Shown here in pieces: positions 1 through 10,037 of a stretch of DNA of 64,000 nt. The notes beneath the pieces are model-generated. The model was not told the origin of the DNA and made no database searches. It saw only the letters and a program-made list of their open reading frames with translations. The DNA is taken from assembly GCF_005870025.1 (NCBI RefSeq), contig NZ_VATA01000001.1, positions 186,001-250,000 of the forward strand, given 5' to 3'. The first letter of the stretch is position 1. Each line of letters begins with the position of its first letter. Source of the stretch: Poseidonocella sp. HB161398 (GTDB lineage Bacteria; Pseudomonadota; Alphaproteobacteria; Rhodobacterales; Rhodobacteraceae). Both the position numbers and the translations under genes were made by a program.

Positions 1-1259
1 TGGCCGCCGGTCTCCGTCTGCCACCAGGTGTCGACGATGGGCAGCCGGCCCTTGCCGATCTTGTCGTGGTACCAGTCCCAGGCCGCGGGGTTGATCGGCT
101 CGCCGACGGTGCCCAGCACCTTCAGCGCCGAGAGGTCGATGCCCTCGACGAAGGCATCGCCCTGTCCCATCAGGGCGCGGATGGCCGTGGGGGCGGTGTA
201 GAACTGGGTCACGCCGTGCTTTTCGCAGATCTGCCAGAACCGGCTCGCGTCGGGCCAGGTGGGCACGCCTTCGAACATCAGCGTGGTGCCGCCATTGGCC
301 AGGGGACCGTAGACGATGTAGCTGTGGCCGGTGACCCAGCCGACATCGGCCGAACACCAGAAGATGTCGCCCTCGTGGCAATCGAAGGTCAGCTGCTGGG
401 TCATGGCGGCAAAGAGCAGGTACCCGCCCGAGCTGTGGACCACGCCCTTGGGCTTGCCGGTGGAGCCGGAGGTGTAGAGGATGAACAGCGGATCCTCGGC
501 ATTCATCGGGCGGATGGGGCAGTCGGGGGCGACCTGCGCCATCATCGCCGTCACGTCGACGTCGCGATCCTCGATCCAGCTGGTCTGGTCGCCGGTATGC
601 TTCACCACCAGGCAGCGGACCTTGTCCGAACAGTGCAGCAGCGCGGCGTCGGCATTGGATTTCAGCGGCGTGCGGCGTCCGCCGCGCGGCGCGGTGTCGG
701 CGGTGACCACGACCTTGGCCTGGCAGTCGTTGATCCGGTTGGCCAGCGCATCGGGGGAGAATCCGGCGAAGACCACGGAATGGATCGCCCCGATCCGCGC
801 GCAGGCCAGCATGGCGATTGCCGCCTCGGGGATCATCGGCATGTAGATCACCACGCGGTCGCCGCGCATCACCCCCTGGGCCAAGAGCACATTGGCCATC
901 CGGCAGACCCGTTCGTGCAGCTCGCTGTAGGAGATGTGCCGGACCGGGTCCCCGGGGTCGTCGGGCTCGAAGATGATCGCGGTCTGGCTGCCGCGGGCGG
1001 GCAGGTGCCGGTCGATGCAGTTCTGGGCGACGTTGAGCACGCCATCCTCGAACCACTTGATCTTCACCTGGCCGAGGGTGAAATCGGTGTCCTTCACCTT
1101 GGTGAAGGGCTCGATCCAGTCCAGCCTCTTGCGCGCTTCCTCTGCCCAGAAGGCCTCGGGCGCCTCGACCGAGGCCTTGTACATCGCGGCATAGCCCGTC
1201 GCATCGACATGGGCATTGGCCGCGAAATCTTCCGCTGGCGGGTAGATCCTCTCGCTCAT
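1..1259 (-). CDS. acs: Acetyl-CoA synthetase (5' part, runs off the left edge)
   Basis: AMP-forming acetate:CoA ligase, which activates acetate to acetyl-CoA through acetyl-AMP in the cytoplasm. The protein starts [12 protein letters not shown] and 419 residues are visible. The ATP/AMP-binding signature [11 protein letters not shown] lies near residues 263-273. Other family hallmarks are [19 protein letters not shown], the segment around [14 protein letters not shown], and [12 protein letters not shown] followed by the [10 protein letters not shown] motif at the window edge. The C-terminal domain with the acetylatable lysine lies outside the window. The gene is divergent from the ExoD-like gene across 327 bp. 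The identification is very secure, and only the end of the gene is unknown. Confidence 0.97.
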   Translation of the reverse strand, partial: MSERIYPPAEDFAANAHVDATGYAAMYKASVEAPEAFWAEEARKRLDWIEPFTKVKDTDFTLGQVKIKWFEDGVLNVAQNCIDRHLPARGSQTAIIFEPDDPGDPVRHISYSELHERVCRMANVLLAQGVMRGDRVVIYMPMIPEAAIAMLACARIGAIHSVVFAGFSPDALANRINDCQAKVVVTADTAPRGGRRTPLKSNADAALLHCSDKVRCLVVKHTGDQTSWIEDRDVDVTAMMAQVAPDCPIRPMNAEDPLFILYTSGSTGKPKGVVHSSGGYLLFAAMTQQLTFDCHEGDIFWCSADVGWVTGHSYIVYGPLANGGTTLMFEGVPTWPDASRFWQICEKHGVTQFYTAPTAIRALMGQGDAFVEGIDLSALKVLGTVGEPINPAAWDWYHDKIGKGRLPIVDTWWQTETGG

Positions 1260-1586
1260 CACGTGTTCCTCCTCCCGTGATCGCAGTGGTCCGAGCCTAG
1301 GTCTTCCGCCAGGGAGGTGGCAAGCAGGCCGCTTTTCGCCGACCGGCGGCGTTCCCGGCGGCCGGCCGCTCCGGGCACCGCGCCATTTCGGAGGGCAGGA
1401 CTGGGACCGTCCCCGGGCGGCGCCGCCTGCAGCGCGACCGGCCGGACGTGGTCCAGGAGGCAGCGGAAGAGCAGAGCGCCGGCGGCCCGGCCCGGCCCGC
1501 GGAGATGAAGTTTCCATGACGATCCGCGGAGCGGCGGAACACTGGCCGGGACCTGCGCGCTGTCTACCCGCAACAGGAGAGCGCAC
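1260..1586. other. Divergent intergenic region, acs / exoD-like
   Basis: 327 bp between two divergent starts. It must hold both promoters. A ribosome binding site (aggaga) sits just before the plus-strand start. I see no credible gene and no clear operator. Confidence 0.5.
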
Positions 1587-2162
1587 ATGTCCCACCACCC
1601 GATCGACGGCATCATGAAGGACCTGTCCGAGCTCGCGCAGGACCGCGAGACGGTGGAGCTGGGCGCGCTCGTCGGCACGCTGGAGGCCCGCGGCTTCGGT
1701 CCGCTGCTGATGGTGCTGGCGGCGCTGATGCTGCTGCCCGTGGGCATGCTTCCGGGCTTTCCGGCCGTGATCGGCCTGCTCTTCATTCTGTGCGGCGCGC
1801 AGATGGTCCGCGGTGCGAAGGGGCTCTGGCTGCCCGAGCGGCTGAAACGGATCGAGGCGCCCGCGGACACGCTGCGCAAGAGCCTCGACAAGGCCTGGCC
1901 CGCGGTGCGGCGGCTGCGCAAGCTGATCGGCGGGCGGATGCACTGGGCGGTCTCGGGCGGGGCGGCGCGGGTCATCGCAGGGCTGCTGATCGTGATCGGC
2001 GCGGCGATGGCGGGGCTCGGCTTCCTGCCCGGGCTGCCGTTCCTGCTGGCCCTGCCGGTGCTGCTCTTCGGCCTCGGCCTGACCGCCGGAGACGGGCTGG
2101 TCGTGATCCTCGGCGTCCTGCTGCTGGTCCCGGCGATCTGGACCGGGACGGCCGCGCTCTGA
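1587..2162 (+). CDS. ExoD-family membrane protein
   Basis: 191-aa integral membrane protein of the ExoD (exopolysaccharide synthesis) family, named after a Rhizobium gene whose loss alters exopolysaccharide and alkali tolerance. Its biochemical role is unknown. A soluble N-terminus (1-32) is followed by hydrophobic segments near residues 36-65, 126-150 and 155-188. The family-like motif [22 protein letters not shown] and the repeated [11 protein letters not shown] stretch support the call. The length is typical. The start at 1587 is preceded by aggaga at good spacing. The gene is monocistronic, facing a minus-strand gene on its right. Confidence 0.85.
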   Translation: MSHHPIDGIMKDLSELAQDRETVELGALVGTLEARGFGPLLMVLAALMLLPVGMLPGFPAVIGLLFILCGAQMVRGAKGLWLPERLKRIEAPADTLRKSLDKAWPAVRRLRKLIGGRMHWAVSGGAARVIAGLLIVIGAAMAGLGFLPGLPFLLALPVLLFGLGLTAGDGLVVILGVLLLVPAIWTGTAAL

Positions 2163-2173
2163 GCCCCGGCGGG

Positions 2174-2923
2174 TCAGTCCCGCGAGAACACCGCCACCGT
2201 CCGGCCGGTTCCGTCGAGAAGCAGGAGCTTGCGCCGCGCCGGATCCGCCTTCCAGGAGCGGGTCTCGGCGAGGGCGGCCAGGAATTTCGCCTCCTGGTCC
2301 ATGACGGCGGGCGGGCAGAGCTTCCGCGTCGTCGCCAGCGGCCCGAAGGCCAGATCCGTCCCCGACAGCTCTGCCCTGCCGGATACGGCATTGCAGCCGC
2401 CCGATCCCGAGACCGCGCCGTCCGCCCCGAGCTCCAGGACCGTCCGCACCCGGTCGAGCACCCCGCCGCCGCCGATATCCTCCGCCAGCCAGCGCCCGGC
2501 CGGGGTCTCCGGCGGGAGCACGGCGCGCTCCAGCACGATCTCGGTGCTGTTCTCGCCGCGGGTGAGGACGCCGTAATGCTGCACCGTCCGGAACAGCACC
2601 TCGTCGCCCCGCAGGATGCGCGCGCGCAGGGCATAGCTGTGGCGCGCGTCGATCTCGCTGCTGTCGTAAACCAGCGAAAAGGCGACCGGCACCTGCGTCT
2701 CCGGCACGAAGCCGGTCTCGGCGATGGTCAGCGCGGGCGCGTCGGCGCGCGAGACATCGAGCAGCTCGACTTCGACCCGCGCATCCGGCGGCAGCGCGAT
2801 GCGCTCGCGGTAGGTGACCGTGCCGGTCAGGGTCCTGTCCTCTGCCATGGGCTGCACCGTCGTTAGGAGAAGCAGCGCGACGCCCGCAGAGACGGGACGC
2901 AAGGGGAAACGAAATTCGGTCAT
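2174..2923 (-). CDS. Exported YbaY-like / META (HslJ-like) domain protein
   Basis: 249 aa with an N-terminal signal-like segment (residues 9-27, ending near QPMAED) and two domains. Residues about 30-130 resemble the YbaY/lipoprotein_39 fold ([17 protein letters not shown], followed by a partner strand around [10 protein letters not shown]). Residues about 140-245 resemble a META/HslJ domain, with [13 protein letters not shown], the signature [10 protein letters not shown] and a C near [11 protein letters not shown]. Such proteins are periplasmic or outer-membrane stress and envelope proteins without known catalysis. No lipobox cysteine is visible, so it is probably soluble periplasmic. It ends 12 bp from the convergent ExoD-like gene. 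Confidence 0.8.
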   Translation of the reverse strand: MTEFRFPLRPVSAGVALLLLTTVQPMAEDRTLTGTVTYRERIALPPDARVEVELLDVSRADAPALTIAETGFVPETQVPVAFSLVYDSSEIDARHSYALRARILRGDEVLFRTVQHYGVLTRGENSTEIVLERAVLPPETPAGRWLAEDIGGGGVLDRVRTVLELGADGAVSGSGGCNAVSGRAELSGTDLAFGPLATTRKLCPPAVMDQEAKFLAALAETRSWKADPARRKLLLLDGTGRTVAVFSRD

Positions 2924-3027
2924 GCGGGGCTCCGCGGTTCAGGCTGCGCCATTGGGGACAGGGTGCAGGCTCCGGCGCGCGGAGGCAAATGCTGTTTTCC
3001 GTGACGTCCCGGCAGATCCGCTGGCGT

Positions 3028-3873
3028 TCACGGGGCCGCCGCCGGATAGGTGAAGAGCAGCAGATGCGCGAGGTTGAAGCCGAAATGGAAGAGGACGGCA
3101 CAGCCGAGCCCGCCGCCGAACTGGAAGGCCGCCCCGTAGGCCAGGCCCGCCAGCCCCGCGAAGAGCGCGAGCAGGGGGCCGCCGCCGGCATGCGCGAGCC
3201 CGAAGAGCGCGGCCGAGACGGCCAGCGCGGGCCAGGGGCCGAGCCGTCCGGACAGGCCGCGCTGGAGATAGCCGCGGAAGAACGCCTCCTCCGGCAGGCA
3301 GGTCAGGAGCAGGTTGCCGGCGAGGAAGACCGGCAGCCAGTCCGGCAGCGAAAGTTCCCAGCGGATCATGCCGGCGGCGAGGGCGAGGGCAAACAGGGCG
3401 GCCAGCAGGATGGCGGCCGCCCCGGTCCGCAGGGCGTCGCGCTGCTGCGGGCGGTCCAGGAGGCCGGGCAGAGCGAAGAGCAGCAGGAAGAAGGCGAGCG
3501 GCTTGCCCGTTCCGAGGCTGTAGCTGAAGGGAACGCTCTGCGGCCCGGTCAGGACATCCGCCGCGACGGGCAGCCTGCCGAGCCCGGGGACGAGCCCGAG
3601 GCTGAAGGCGAGGCAGGCGATAATCAGCGCGGCATGTCCCGCCGGGCGCAGCCGCGCCGGGATGGCGGCAAAGCGGGACGCCGCCGCCAGGCAGGTCGCG
3701 AAGAGCAGCAGGGCCGTCCCGCCCAGCACCCCGGACCACCAGCCGGAGGCCATTGCCGCGGCCAGCAGCGGCATCGCCGCCGCGCGCCGTCCCGTCCAGC
3801 CAACGGCCAGGGCCGCCGCGAGGAGCATCCAGACGGATATGTCCGGCCAGAGTCCGGTCAGTGTGCTCGACAT
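3028..3873 (-). CDS. CPBP-family intramembrane metalloprotease (Rce1/Abi type)
   Basis: About 281 aa from the start [12 protein letters not shown], chosen over an upstream in-frame ATG (3930) because ggagacggaggcgg lies directly before it and the extra residues are only arginine-rich. There are roughly seven to eight hydrophobic segments. Catalytic motif 1 is [12 protein letters not shown] (EExxxR) and motif 2 is [10 protein letters not shown] third conserved His lies in [10 protein letters not shown]. Together these define the CPBP/Rce1 family of glutamic-type membrane proteases. The substrate is unknown. The motif residues are intact, so activity is plausible. It stands alone, next to the insertion sequence relic. 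Confidence 0.85.
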   Translation of the reverse strand: MSSTLTGLWPDISVWMLLAAALAVGWTGRRAAAMPLLAAAMASGWWSGVLGGTALLLFATCLAAASRFAAIPARLRPAGHAALIIACLAFSLGLVPGLGRLPVAADVLTGPQSVPFSYSLGTGKPLAFFLLLFALPGLLDRPQQRDALRTGAAAILLAALFALALAAGMIRWELSLPDWLPVFLAGNLLLTCLPEEAFFRGYLQRGLSGRLGPWPALAVSAALFGLAHAGGGPLLALFAGLAGLAYGAAFQFGGGLGCAVLFHFGFNLAHLLLFTYPAAAP

Positions 3874-4250
3874 CCGCCTCCGTCTCCTCCGCAAGGCCCT
3901 GCGCTGCGGCCGCATCGCGGCACAGGCCATCGGGCCGGGACCGCCGTTTCATGCCATCCGCGCCCCGGGCCCGCCGCAATTGCATACGCGTCTGCGGCAG
4001 GACCGGAAACCGCGCTGCCGCAAGGCCGGTCAGGGCCCGGAAGCTGCCTAGCATGATTTTCAATGCATTCCAGCCGGGCCAGGGCCTGTCCGGCAAGCGG
4101 CGTTGAGGCGCAACTTGGTCTCCGGGAGCTTGGCAAGCCACGGGAGCTCGTTGCGCTTGTCGCCGATCGCACGACGCGGGCGTCCCTTTCCCCGCTTGCG
4201 TCACGCGAGGACGGCGCGCGGCCCGTCCGAGGACCGGCGAGGGGGTCATC
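3874..4250. other. Intergenic stretch left of the IS5 relic
   Basis: 377 bp holding the upstream region of the CPBP gene. No homology to a known gene could be read in any frame. The first 15 bp carry the CPBP ribosome binding site. Confidence 0.4.
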
Positions 4251-5708
4251 GGGCCTTGTTGCGCAAAGGCTCCGGGATTCACCTCGCGCTCCAGTGTCGT
4301 AGCCGGACGGCTAGAGCAGGCTGCCGGAGACGGCCTGCAGCACCGCCAACTGGCGCGCATGCAATCCGGCGATGAGGCCGCGCGGGCCTCTGGCGGTCTG
4401 GTTCGATCCCTCGATCCAGCGGAACGCGGTGCCCGCCGGGCGGCATGGCTGCCGGCAAGCCGGTAGCGACGCGCCGATGCAGGCCCGCCTTGCCCTCAAG
4501 CTTCGCCTCGCCCTGCCGCTGCGCCAGGGGGGAGCGCGGCTGGTCCGTGCCGGACGCCCGCACCCTGTCCCGCCGGCAGAGCGAGACGGGATCCCGGCGC
4601 CAGCGGCGCCGCGAAATCCCGCCGGACAAAGGGCGTGACCATCTCGAACCGCGGCCTGACGGGGCCCCTGCACGTGCTCCGTTTACAGTGAGGCAGCGCC
4701 CGCCATCGGTCCGGGGACGATCCCGAATGGCATCGAGGGCGAAGGGGCGGTGCGACCCTGGTCCCGATGGGGCCGTGCAAGCGCGCAGCAAGGCACAGGC
4801 GCAAGCGTGACGGCTGGAAGCGGCGCGTTCGCGGAGCCGCCCGGACCGGTGGCGCGGCCCGCTCGTGGCGCAGGATCCATCCGGGGAGCGGGGAGGATCG
4901 GCCAACCGTTCCCGGGGACGGATTGCCCTGGCGGATATGGATATCCGCGCCGTCGGCGTGACCTCCGGCAATGCCGGCGATGCCGAGCCGGTGAACGCCA
5001 CCGGTCCGGGCCAACCGGCGAGGGATGCCGCCCGGGCTGCTCCCTCAGACCCCGGGGGACGGGGAGGGCGCCGGGGCACCGCCGAGTTGCCAGCGGATGC
5101 TCCACCGGTTCGAGCACCGCTGGCGACGGCCATGACATGCGGCCCTGCCCTGATGCCATCGCCGACGGCGGCGCAGCGGAGGCGGTTCGCCGGGCAGGGC
5201 TCCGCCCGTACAGCCCTCAAATCCTCCACAGGAGGATGTGCCGCTGAAGCGGACCGGCCTGACCTCCCCCGGACCTTTCGCCGGTCCTCCTCACGTCCGC
5301 CGAGGCGGATGGCGAGGTCACGGAAGCCGGACACGGCCGGAACTCGCGCGCGAAACGAGGTCCTGCGGGCATCGAAGCATCTTGGCCGGGCGCTCTGGCG
5401 GAACCGGAGCGGGGAACCACTGCCGGAGCAGGGTCGGGACATATGCCGGACCGGGAAGCGCTCCGGCATGGCGTTTCCCCCCGATTGAAGGACCGGCGCG
5501 CCCCTTGCCGGGCAGCGCCCGATGTCACGCGCGTTCCCCTGTCCGGGGGAGGAGGTCCGGATCCGCGCGGCGGTCCCCGCCCCCTTCACGGCCCTTGGCA
5601 TGCCGGTCGCCGTGGCGCTGGGACTGGTGCATCCGGGGAGCGGGGAAATTGCGGCCCTCGGCTGATTTCCGCGACAGCGCCCTGCCGCGGCCCTTTGCAA
5701 CCGGGACC
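4251..5708 (+). mobile_element. Decayed IS5-family insertion sequence
   Basis: The left end reads GGGCCTTGTTGCGCAAAGG (4251-4269), the typical terminal repeat of alphaproteobacterial IS5-group elements. A degenerate inverted copy, CCTTTGCAACCGGGACC (5692-5708), lies at the right. Between them a transposase can be read only by hopping frames. At about 1.46 kb the length is near that of an IS5 element with small indels. No clear target duplication is visible. The right end sits 44 bp before the LysR gene. Confidence 0.75.
4300..5640 (+). pseudogene. IS5-family transposase, multiply frameshifted
   Basis: Fragments in different plus frames match, in order, an IS5-type transposase: STANWRACNPAMRPRG with VWFDPS (about 4340-4415), TLSRRQSETGS (about 4560-4595), WRRIHPG (about 4870), MDIRAVGVTSGNAGDAEPV (4937-4993), DAIADGG (about 5152-5175), ARNEVLRASKHLGRALWR (about 5348-5402), RSRVGT (about 5427), then VRIRAAV and FTALGMPVAVALG (about 5565-5630). 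At least two catalytic positions of the DDE triad look lost. The expected LLIDST reads LRLQ-stop near 4685, and the RVET glutamate reads Gly. The copy cannot be active. The high divergence implies an old insertion. Confidence 0.8.
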
Positions 5709-5752
5709 GTCCTGGTCCATGGCTGGAAGGCCAGACCCACCGGAGATGCCTC

Positions 5753-6646
5753 ATGGACCGCGAATTGCTCGGCGACCTCTCGACCCTTCTCGCCGTGGCC
5801 GAGGAAGGCAATTTCACCCGCGCGGGCCACCGGTTGGGCGTGTCGCAATCCGCCGTCAGCCACACGATCAGGCGGCTGGAGGACCGGATCGGCGTCCGGC
5901 TGCTGAACCGCAGCGCGCGCAAGGTGACGGCCACGGATGCGGGCGAGCAGCTGCTGGCGGCGCTGCGGCCGAGCTTCGCCGCGCTCGGCAGCCGGATCGA
6001 GGAGATCCGGACCCTCGGCGAAAGGCCCTCCGGCCTGCTGCGCATCACCGCCAGCGTCCCGGCGACACGCGACATCCTCTGGCCGGTGGCCTCGCAGCTG
6101 GTACGCGACTACCCGCAGGTGCGGATCGAGATCAGCAGCGAGGGCCGGCTGTCGGATCTGGCCGAGGACCGGTATGACTGCGCGATCCGGCTGGGCGAGC
6201 ATCTGAGCCCCGACATGATCGCCGTGCCGGTCGGGCCGCCGCTGGAAATGGCCGCGGTCGCGGCGCCGGACTATCTTGCGGCGCGCGGCACGCCCCGGCA
6301 TCCCGACGAGCTGGAGGCGCATGACTGCCTCCTGATGCGGCACCGCGCCGACGGGCCGGTCTATGACTGGGAATTCGAGATCGACGGCGCCGAGGTGGTC
6401 CGGAAGTTGACGGGGCCGTTCATCCTGAACGACCCGCGGCTGGTGCTGGAGGCGGCGCGATCCGGGCATGGCCTGGCCTATCTTCCGCTGCCCGAAGTGC
6501 AGGCCGATCTTGACAGCGGCAGGCTGCGGCGGGTGCTGGCGGGGTTCTGCCCGCCCTTCGACGGCTACCACCTGTGCTACATGGGCCGCCGCAACCAGAG
6601 CTCGGCCCTGCGGCTGCTGATCGACCGGCTGCGCCACCGAGGATGA
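5753..6646 (+). CDS. LysR-family transcriptional regulator
   Basis: 297 aa. The N-terminal winged helix-turn-helix (residues 1-60) reads LLAVAEEGNFTRAGHRLGVS followed by QSAVSHTIRRLEDRIGVRLLNRS. Residues 85-295 form a periplasmic-binding-like effector domain (RITASVPATRDILWP at its start). It binds DNA in the cytoplasm and probably controls the NepI-like exporter that starts 143 bp downstream on the same strand. LysR-exporter pairs of this kind are common. The effector cannot be told. The decayed IS5 element ends only about 44 bp upstream, so the present promoter may lie in IS-derived DNA. Confidence 0.92.
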   Translation: MDRELLGDLSTLLAVAEEGNFTRAGHRLGVSQSAVSHTIRRLEDRIGVRLLNRSARKVTATDAGEQLLAALRPSFAALGSRIEEIRTLGERPSGLLRITASVPATRDILWPVASQLVRDYPQVRIEISSEGRLSDLAEDRYDCAIRLGEHLSPDMIAVPVGPPLEMAAVAAPDYLAARGTPRHPDELEAHDCLLMRHRADGPVYDWEFEIDGAEVVRKLTGPFILNDPRLVLEAARSGHGLAYLPLPEVQADLDSGRLRRVLAGFCPPFDGYHLCYMGRRNQSSALRLLIDRLRHRG

Positions 6647-6789
6647 GAGGGATTCATGGCTCTCATGCCATTTCCGCCTCTGCCGCCCGGACCGCCCTGC
6701 CTGTATCTCCCCTCCGAGCCTCCCCGCCGAGGCGTCCCCTCCCCCTGCGTCCGGATGCCGGCGCGGGGTGCCCGACCTTGGAGATCCCC

Positions 6790-8001
6790 ATGCCATCCGC
6801 CACCGCCGCGCCCGCCGGGGCGTCCCTCGACCGCCCGGCCAACTGGGGCGCCGTCATCGCCCTGTCGCTCGGGACCTTCGCCCTTGTCGCCTCGGAATTC
6901 ATGCCGGTCAGCCTGCTGACGCCGATCGCCGCCGACCTTGCCGTCACCGAGGGCCAGGCGGGCCAGGCGATCGCGGTCTCGGGCGGCTTCGCGGTGCTGG
7001 CCAGCCTGGGCCTCGGCACCCTGACGCGGGACATGGACCGCCGTCACGTCCTGCTGGCGCTGGTCGCGCTCATGCTGGTCTCGGGCACGCTGGCGGCGCT
7101 CGCCCCGGGTTTCGGCGTCTTCCTGGCGGGGCGCGCGCTGATCGGCGTGGCGATCGGCGGCTTCTGGTCGATGTCGGCGGCCATTGCCATGCGGCTGGTC
7201 CCCGAGGCCTCGGTGCCGCGGGCGCTGGCGATCTTCAATGGCGGCAACGCGCTGGCCACGGTCGTGGCGGCGCCGATGGGCAGCCTGCTGGGCGGGATGT
7301 TCGGCTGGCGCATGGCCTTCCTGTGCCTGGTCCCGGTCGCGGCGATCGTGCTGGTCTGGCTCTGGGCCAGCCTGCCGCGCATGGCGCCCGCCGCGCGCGC
7401 CGGAAACGGCAATGTCTTCGCCCTGCTGCGCCGTCCTGTCGTCGCTCTGGGACTGCTGGCGACGGCGCTGTTCTTCATGGGCCAGTTCACCCTCTTCACC
7501 TATCTGCGGCCCTTCCTCGAAACCGTGACGGGGGTCGCGGTGCCCGAGCTGACCGCGATGCTGCTGCTGCTCGGCCTCGCGGGCCTGGCCGGGACGGCGG
7601 CGATCGGCAGGCCGCTCGCGCGGGCGCTCTACCCGGTGCTGGTCATCTGGCCGCTGCTCCTGGCCGCTGTCGGGGCCGGGCTGATCGCCTTCGGCCATAG
7701 CGCGGCCGGAACCGGCGCGCTGATGATCTGCTGGGGGTTCCTCGCGACCTCCGCCCCGGTCGGCTACTGGACCTGGCTGGCGCGCACGCTGCCGGACGAT
7801 GCCGAAGCGGGCGGCGGCCTGATGGTGGCGATCGTGCAGCTTTCGATCACGCTCGGGGCCAGCCTCGGCGGCCTCCTCTACGACGCGGGCGGCCACGTGC
7901 CGGCCTTCGGCGCCGCCGTAGTCCTGCTGGTCCTGTCAAGCGGCGCGGCGCTGCGCGCGATGGCGACGGCAGGCGCGCAGCGCGGCGCCGCGGCAGCCTG
8001 A
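6790..8001 (+). CDS. MFS transporter, NepI-like efflux pump
   Basis: 403 aa starting MPSATAAPAGASL. This start was preferred to an overlapping upstream ATG (6574) because ggag lies just before it and the membrane domain begins about 15 residues in. Twelve hydrophobic segments are expected. Motifs follow E. coli NepI closely (EFMPVSLLTPIAADL, GFWSMSAAIAMRLVP, the region around TYLRPFLE, and the late PVGYWTWLARTL). NepI exports purine ribonucleosides by proton antiport. The substrate here is inferred only by similarity, and arabinose or drug efflux are alternatives. It is likely regulated by the adjacent LysR protein. Confidence 0.85.
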   Translation: MPSATAAPAGASLDRPANWGAVIALSLGTFALVASEFMPVSLLTPIAADLAVTEGQAGQAIAVSGGFAVLASLGLGTLTRDMDRRHVLLALVALMLVSGTLAALAPGFGVFLAGRALIGVAIGGFWSMSAAIAMRLVPEASVPRALAIFNGGNALATVVAAPMGSLLGGMFGWRMAFLCLVPVAAIVLVWLWASLPRMAPAARAGNGNVFALLRRPVVALGLLATALFFMGQFTLFTYLRPFLETVTGVAVPELTAMLLLLGLAGLAGTAAIGRPLARALYPVLVIWPLLLAAVGAGLIAFGHSAAGTGALMICWGFLATSAPVGYWTWLARTLPDDAEAGGGLMVAIVQLSITLGASLGGLLYDAGGHVPAFGAAVVLLVLSSGAALRAMATAGAQRGAAAA

Positions 8002-8119
8002 CCCGGCTCGCCGCAGCTGGGTGGATGCCGCTGTGCCCGCGTCGGGCCATGGCCCTGCTGCGTCCCGCGACAGCGCGCTCCGGCCGGCGGCCCGCCGCGC
8101 CCGGCCGCAGCCCTGCCAC

Positions 8120-8155
8120 CGGCCGCTCGGGCGGCAATCGGCGCCCGAGCGGCCG
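8120..8155. terminator. Bidirectional terminator-like hairpin
   Basis: A 14-bp perfect stem (8120-8133 with 8142-8155; core GGCCGCTCGGGC / GCCCGAGCGGCC) with an 8-nt loop lies between the convergent MFS and spermidine-synthase-like genes. There is no T-run, as is usual in such GC-rich genomes. Confidence 0.6.
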
Positions 8156-8172
8156 TCACGGTTCCGCGCGGC

Positions 8173-9624
8173 CTAGCGGTGGCCGACCCAGCCCCGGTCG
8201 TCGGTGAAGGCCCGGCCCGGCGCGATGGCCACCGGGGCGTAGCCGGCTGGCAGGGCCTCGAGCGGAGCCAGGGGCCGGTCCGCGGCGGCGAGCAGCGTAT
8301 TCGCGGCGCCGCGTGCGCTGAGGGGCCCCTGCACGGCTTCGACATGCGGATAGAGGCCGGTCAGGATCGCATGGAGGCCGCGTTCCAGACGGCCTCCGGG
8401 GCGGTCGATCAGGTTCACGTAGACCGGACCGTCGACGATCTCCCGCAGCCGCGCATAGGTCTCTACCGTTGCCAGATGCGCCGGAACCGAGGAGGACGAG
8501 AAGGCGTCGACCACCGCGGCATCGAAGCGCTGTCCGGTCTCGTTGACGAATACCCGCCCGTCGGCATGCACGATCCCGAGCCGGCCGGTCCCGCCCCGGC
8601 CCGCCTCATAGCCGGTCCGTTCGATCATCGCCGAGGCGGCCGGCATGTGCTGCCGCACGACCTGCGTGACCAGCGGATCGATCTCGACCGCGACGGCTCT
8701 GGCCCCGGGGCGCGAGGCCAGCAGCCTGGCGGGCAGGGTATAGCCGCCGCCGCCGATGAAGAGCACGGTGGCTTCCGGAGCGAGATCGCGCTCCATCCGC
8801 GCCCAGACCCATTGCGCATAGGGCAGCACCAGCTCGGGCGGCACGTCGGCCGGGGCATCGGAGGGGGCAATGCGCTCTGCGGCCTGGGCGGTGCGGTCCG
8901 ACAGCAGGGTCACCGTTGCGCCGTGGCGCCTGACATCGATGCAGGACAGGCCGGATTCGTACCTGCAGGCGGGTCCGAGCGCCAGGCTGCCCGCCAGGAC
9001 CAGGGCCGGGAGCGCCAGGGAGCGCAGCGTTTCCCGCAGGGGCGGACGCCCGCCCTCCCTCAGGAACGGCACGCAGAGCAGGCTGGCCGCGCCGCAGGCG
9101 GCGAAGGTCGCGGCCGAGCCGAGGAAGGGCAGTGCCGCGAAGCCGGCGAGGATCGCACCGAAGATCGCGCCGAGCGAGCCCGCCGCAAGCACGATGCCGA
9201 GCGATGATCCCTCGCGGCCGGGCCGCGCCTCGACGGCGAGCTTGGCGAGAAAGGGCGAGGGAAAGCTGACGAGCACCGAGGCCGGGAAGAAGGCGGCGGC
9301 GACGGTGACCATCATGCCGCCGGTGCCGCGCGCGCCCGCGGCGTGCAGGAGCGCCAGGATGGCGGGCGACAGCGCCATCAGCACCGAGGTTGCGACGAGC
9401 GCCCGGCGCATCCGGCCGAAGGCGGTGCGGCGCTCGCCTTCCGCGGCGAGCCCGCCAAGCGCATTGCCCAGGGAGAACCCGGCCAGCACCGCCGCGATGA
9501 CCGCGGTCCAGGTGATCAGCGAGGTGCCGAAGAACGGGGCCAGCACGCGCCCGGCGGCGATCTCGTAGGTCAGGCCGACAACGGACAGGACCAGCAGCAG
9601 GCCGATCGTGGTCCAGAACCTCAT
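8173..9624 (-). CDS. Membrane-fused spermidine synthase-like protein
   Basis: 483 aa starting MRFWTTIGLLLVLSVVGLTY, with aggagacgccc before the ATG. An earlier in-frame start (10074) would add low-complexity residues and is rejected. The N-terminal about 220 residues form seven or eight membrane helices. They include YEIAAGRVLAPFFGTS, typical of the fused MFS/spermidine-synthase family. The C-terminal about 250 residues are a Rossmann methyltransferase-like polyamine synthase domain with VLFIGGGGYTLPARLL, the acidic VEIDP and VDAFSS. Whether it makes polyamines is uncertain, because many family members are orphan. It is convergent to the NepI-like gene. Confidence 0.88.
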   Translation of the reverse strand: MRFWTTIGLLLVLSVVGLTYEIAAGRVLAPFFGTSLITWTAVIAAVLAGFSLGNALGGLAAEGERRTAFGRMRRALVATSVLMALSPAILALLHAAGARGTGGMMVTVAAAFFPASVLVSFPSPFLAKLAVEARPGREGSSLGIVLAAGSLGAIFGAILAGFAALPFLGSAATFAACGAASLLCVPFLREGGRPPLRETLRSLALPALVLAGSLALGPACRYESGLSCIDVRRHGATVTLLSDRTAQAAERIAPSDAPADVPPELVLPYAQWVWARMERDLAPEATVLFIGGGGYTLPARLLASRPGARAVAVEIDPLVTQVVRQHMPAASAMIERTGYEAGRGGTGRLGIVHADGRVFVNETGQRFDAAVVDAFSSSSVPAHLATVETYARLREIVDGPVYVNLIDRPGGRLERGLHAILTGLYPHVEAVQGPLSARGAANTLLAAADRPLAPLEALPAGYAPVAIAPGRAFTDDRGWVGHR

Positions 9625-10037
9625 GGGCGTCTCCTCGGTCCTATGGTCTCCGGCGCCGGGCGGTCCTGCGGGCGCCGCGTCCGGATCTAGGCGCCACGCC
9701 GGAGCGCGGCAAGCCGCCGGCCCGGGCCTGCGCCGATGCGGCACATCCGGCTGCGGCCGGGAAACAGGGGCGGAAGGCCGCCGCGCCGCCGCCGGGACCG
9801 TGCGCGGCCGTTGCGCCGCGGAGCCTGCCTTGCGCATCGCGCCTGCCCGGGGGGCGACCGTCATCGGACCGCGCTCCGGATTGCTGCCTGCCGGTCGCCC
9901 CGCCAGTCCCCGGCCGACCCTTGCCCTGCGGTCGCGGCACCTCCGCCGCCGCGCCGCGAAAGGCGGGCTTGCGGCGCGCCCGGAGAGGTGCTGCAGCGGG
10001 CCGGGCCGACCGGCAGGCCGTCGCGTTCCCGGCCCGT
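9625..10037. other. Intergenic stretch
   Basis: 413 bp between two minus-strand genes. It carries the spermidine-synthase-like gene's leader (aggaga). All overlapping reading frames give arginine/proline/alanine-rich shadow translations, and I see no gene. Confidence 0.4.

Noticed and set aside
66-1280. Long open frame on the plus strand opposite acs
   Set aside because: It is the antisense shadow of a clear acetyl-CoA synthetase. The translation has no family resemblance and is His/Gly/Val-rich, as expected from reversed codons in GC-rich DNA.
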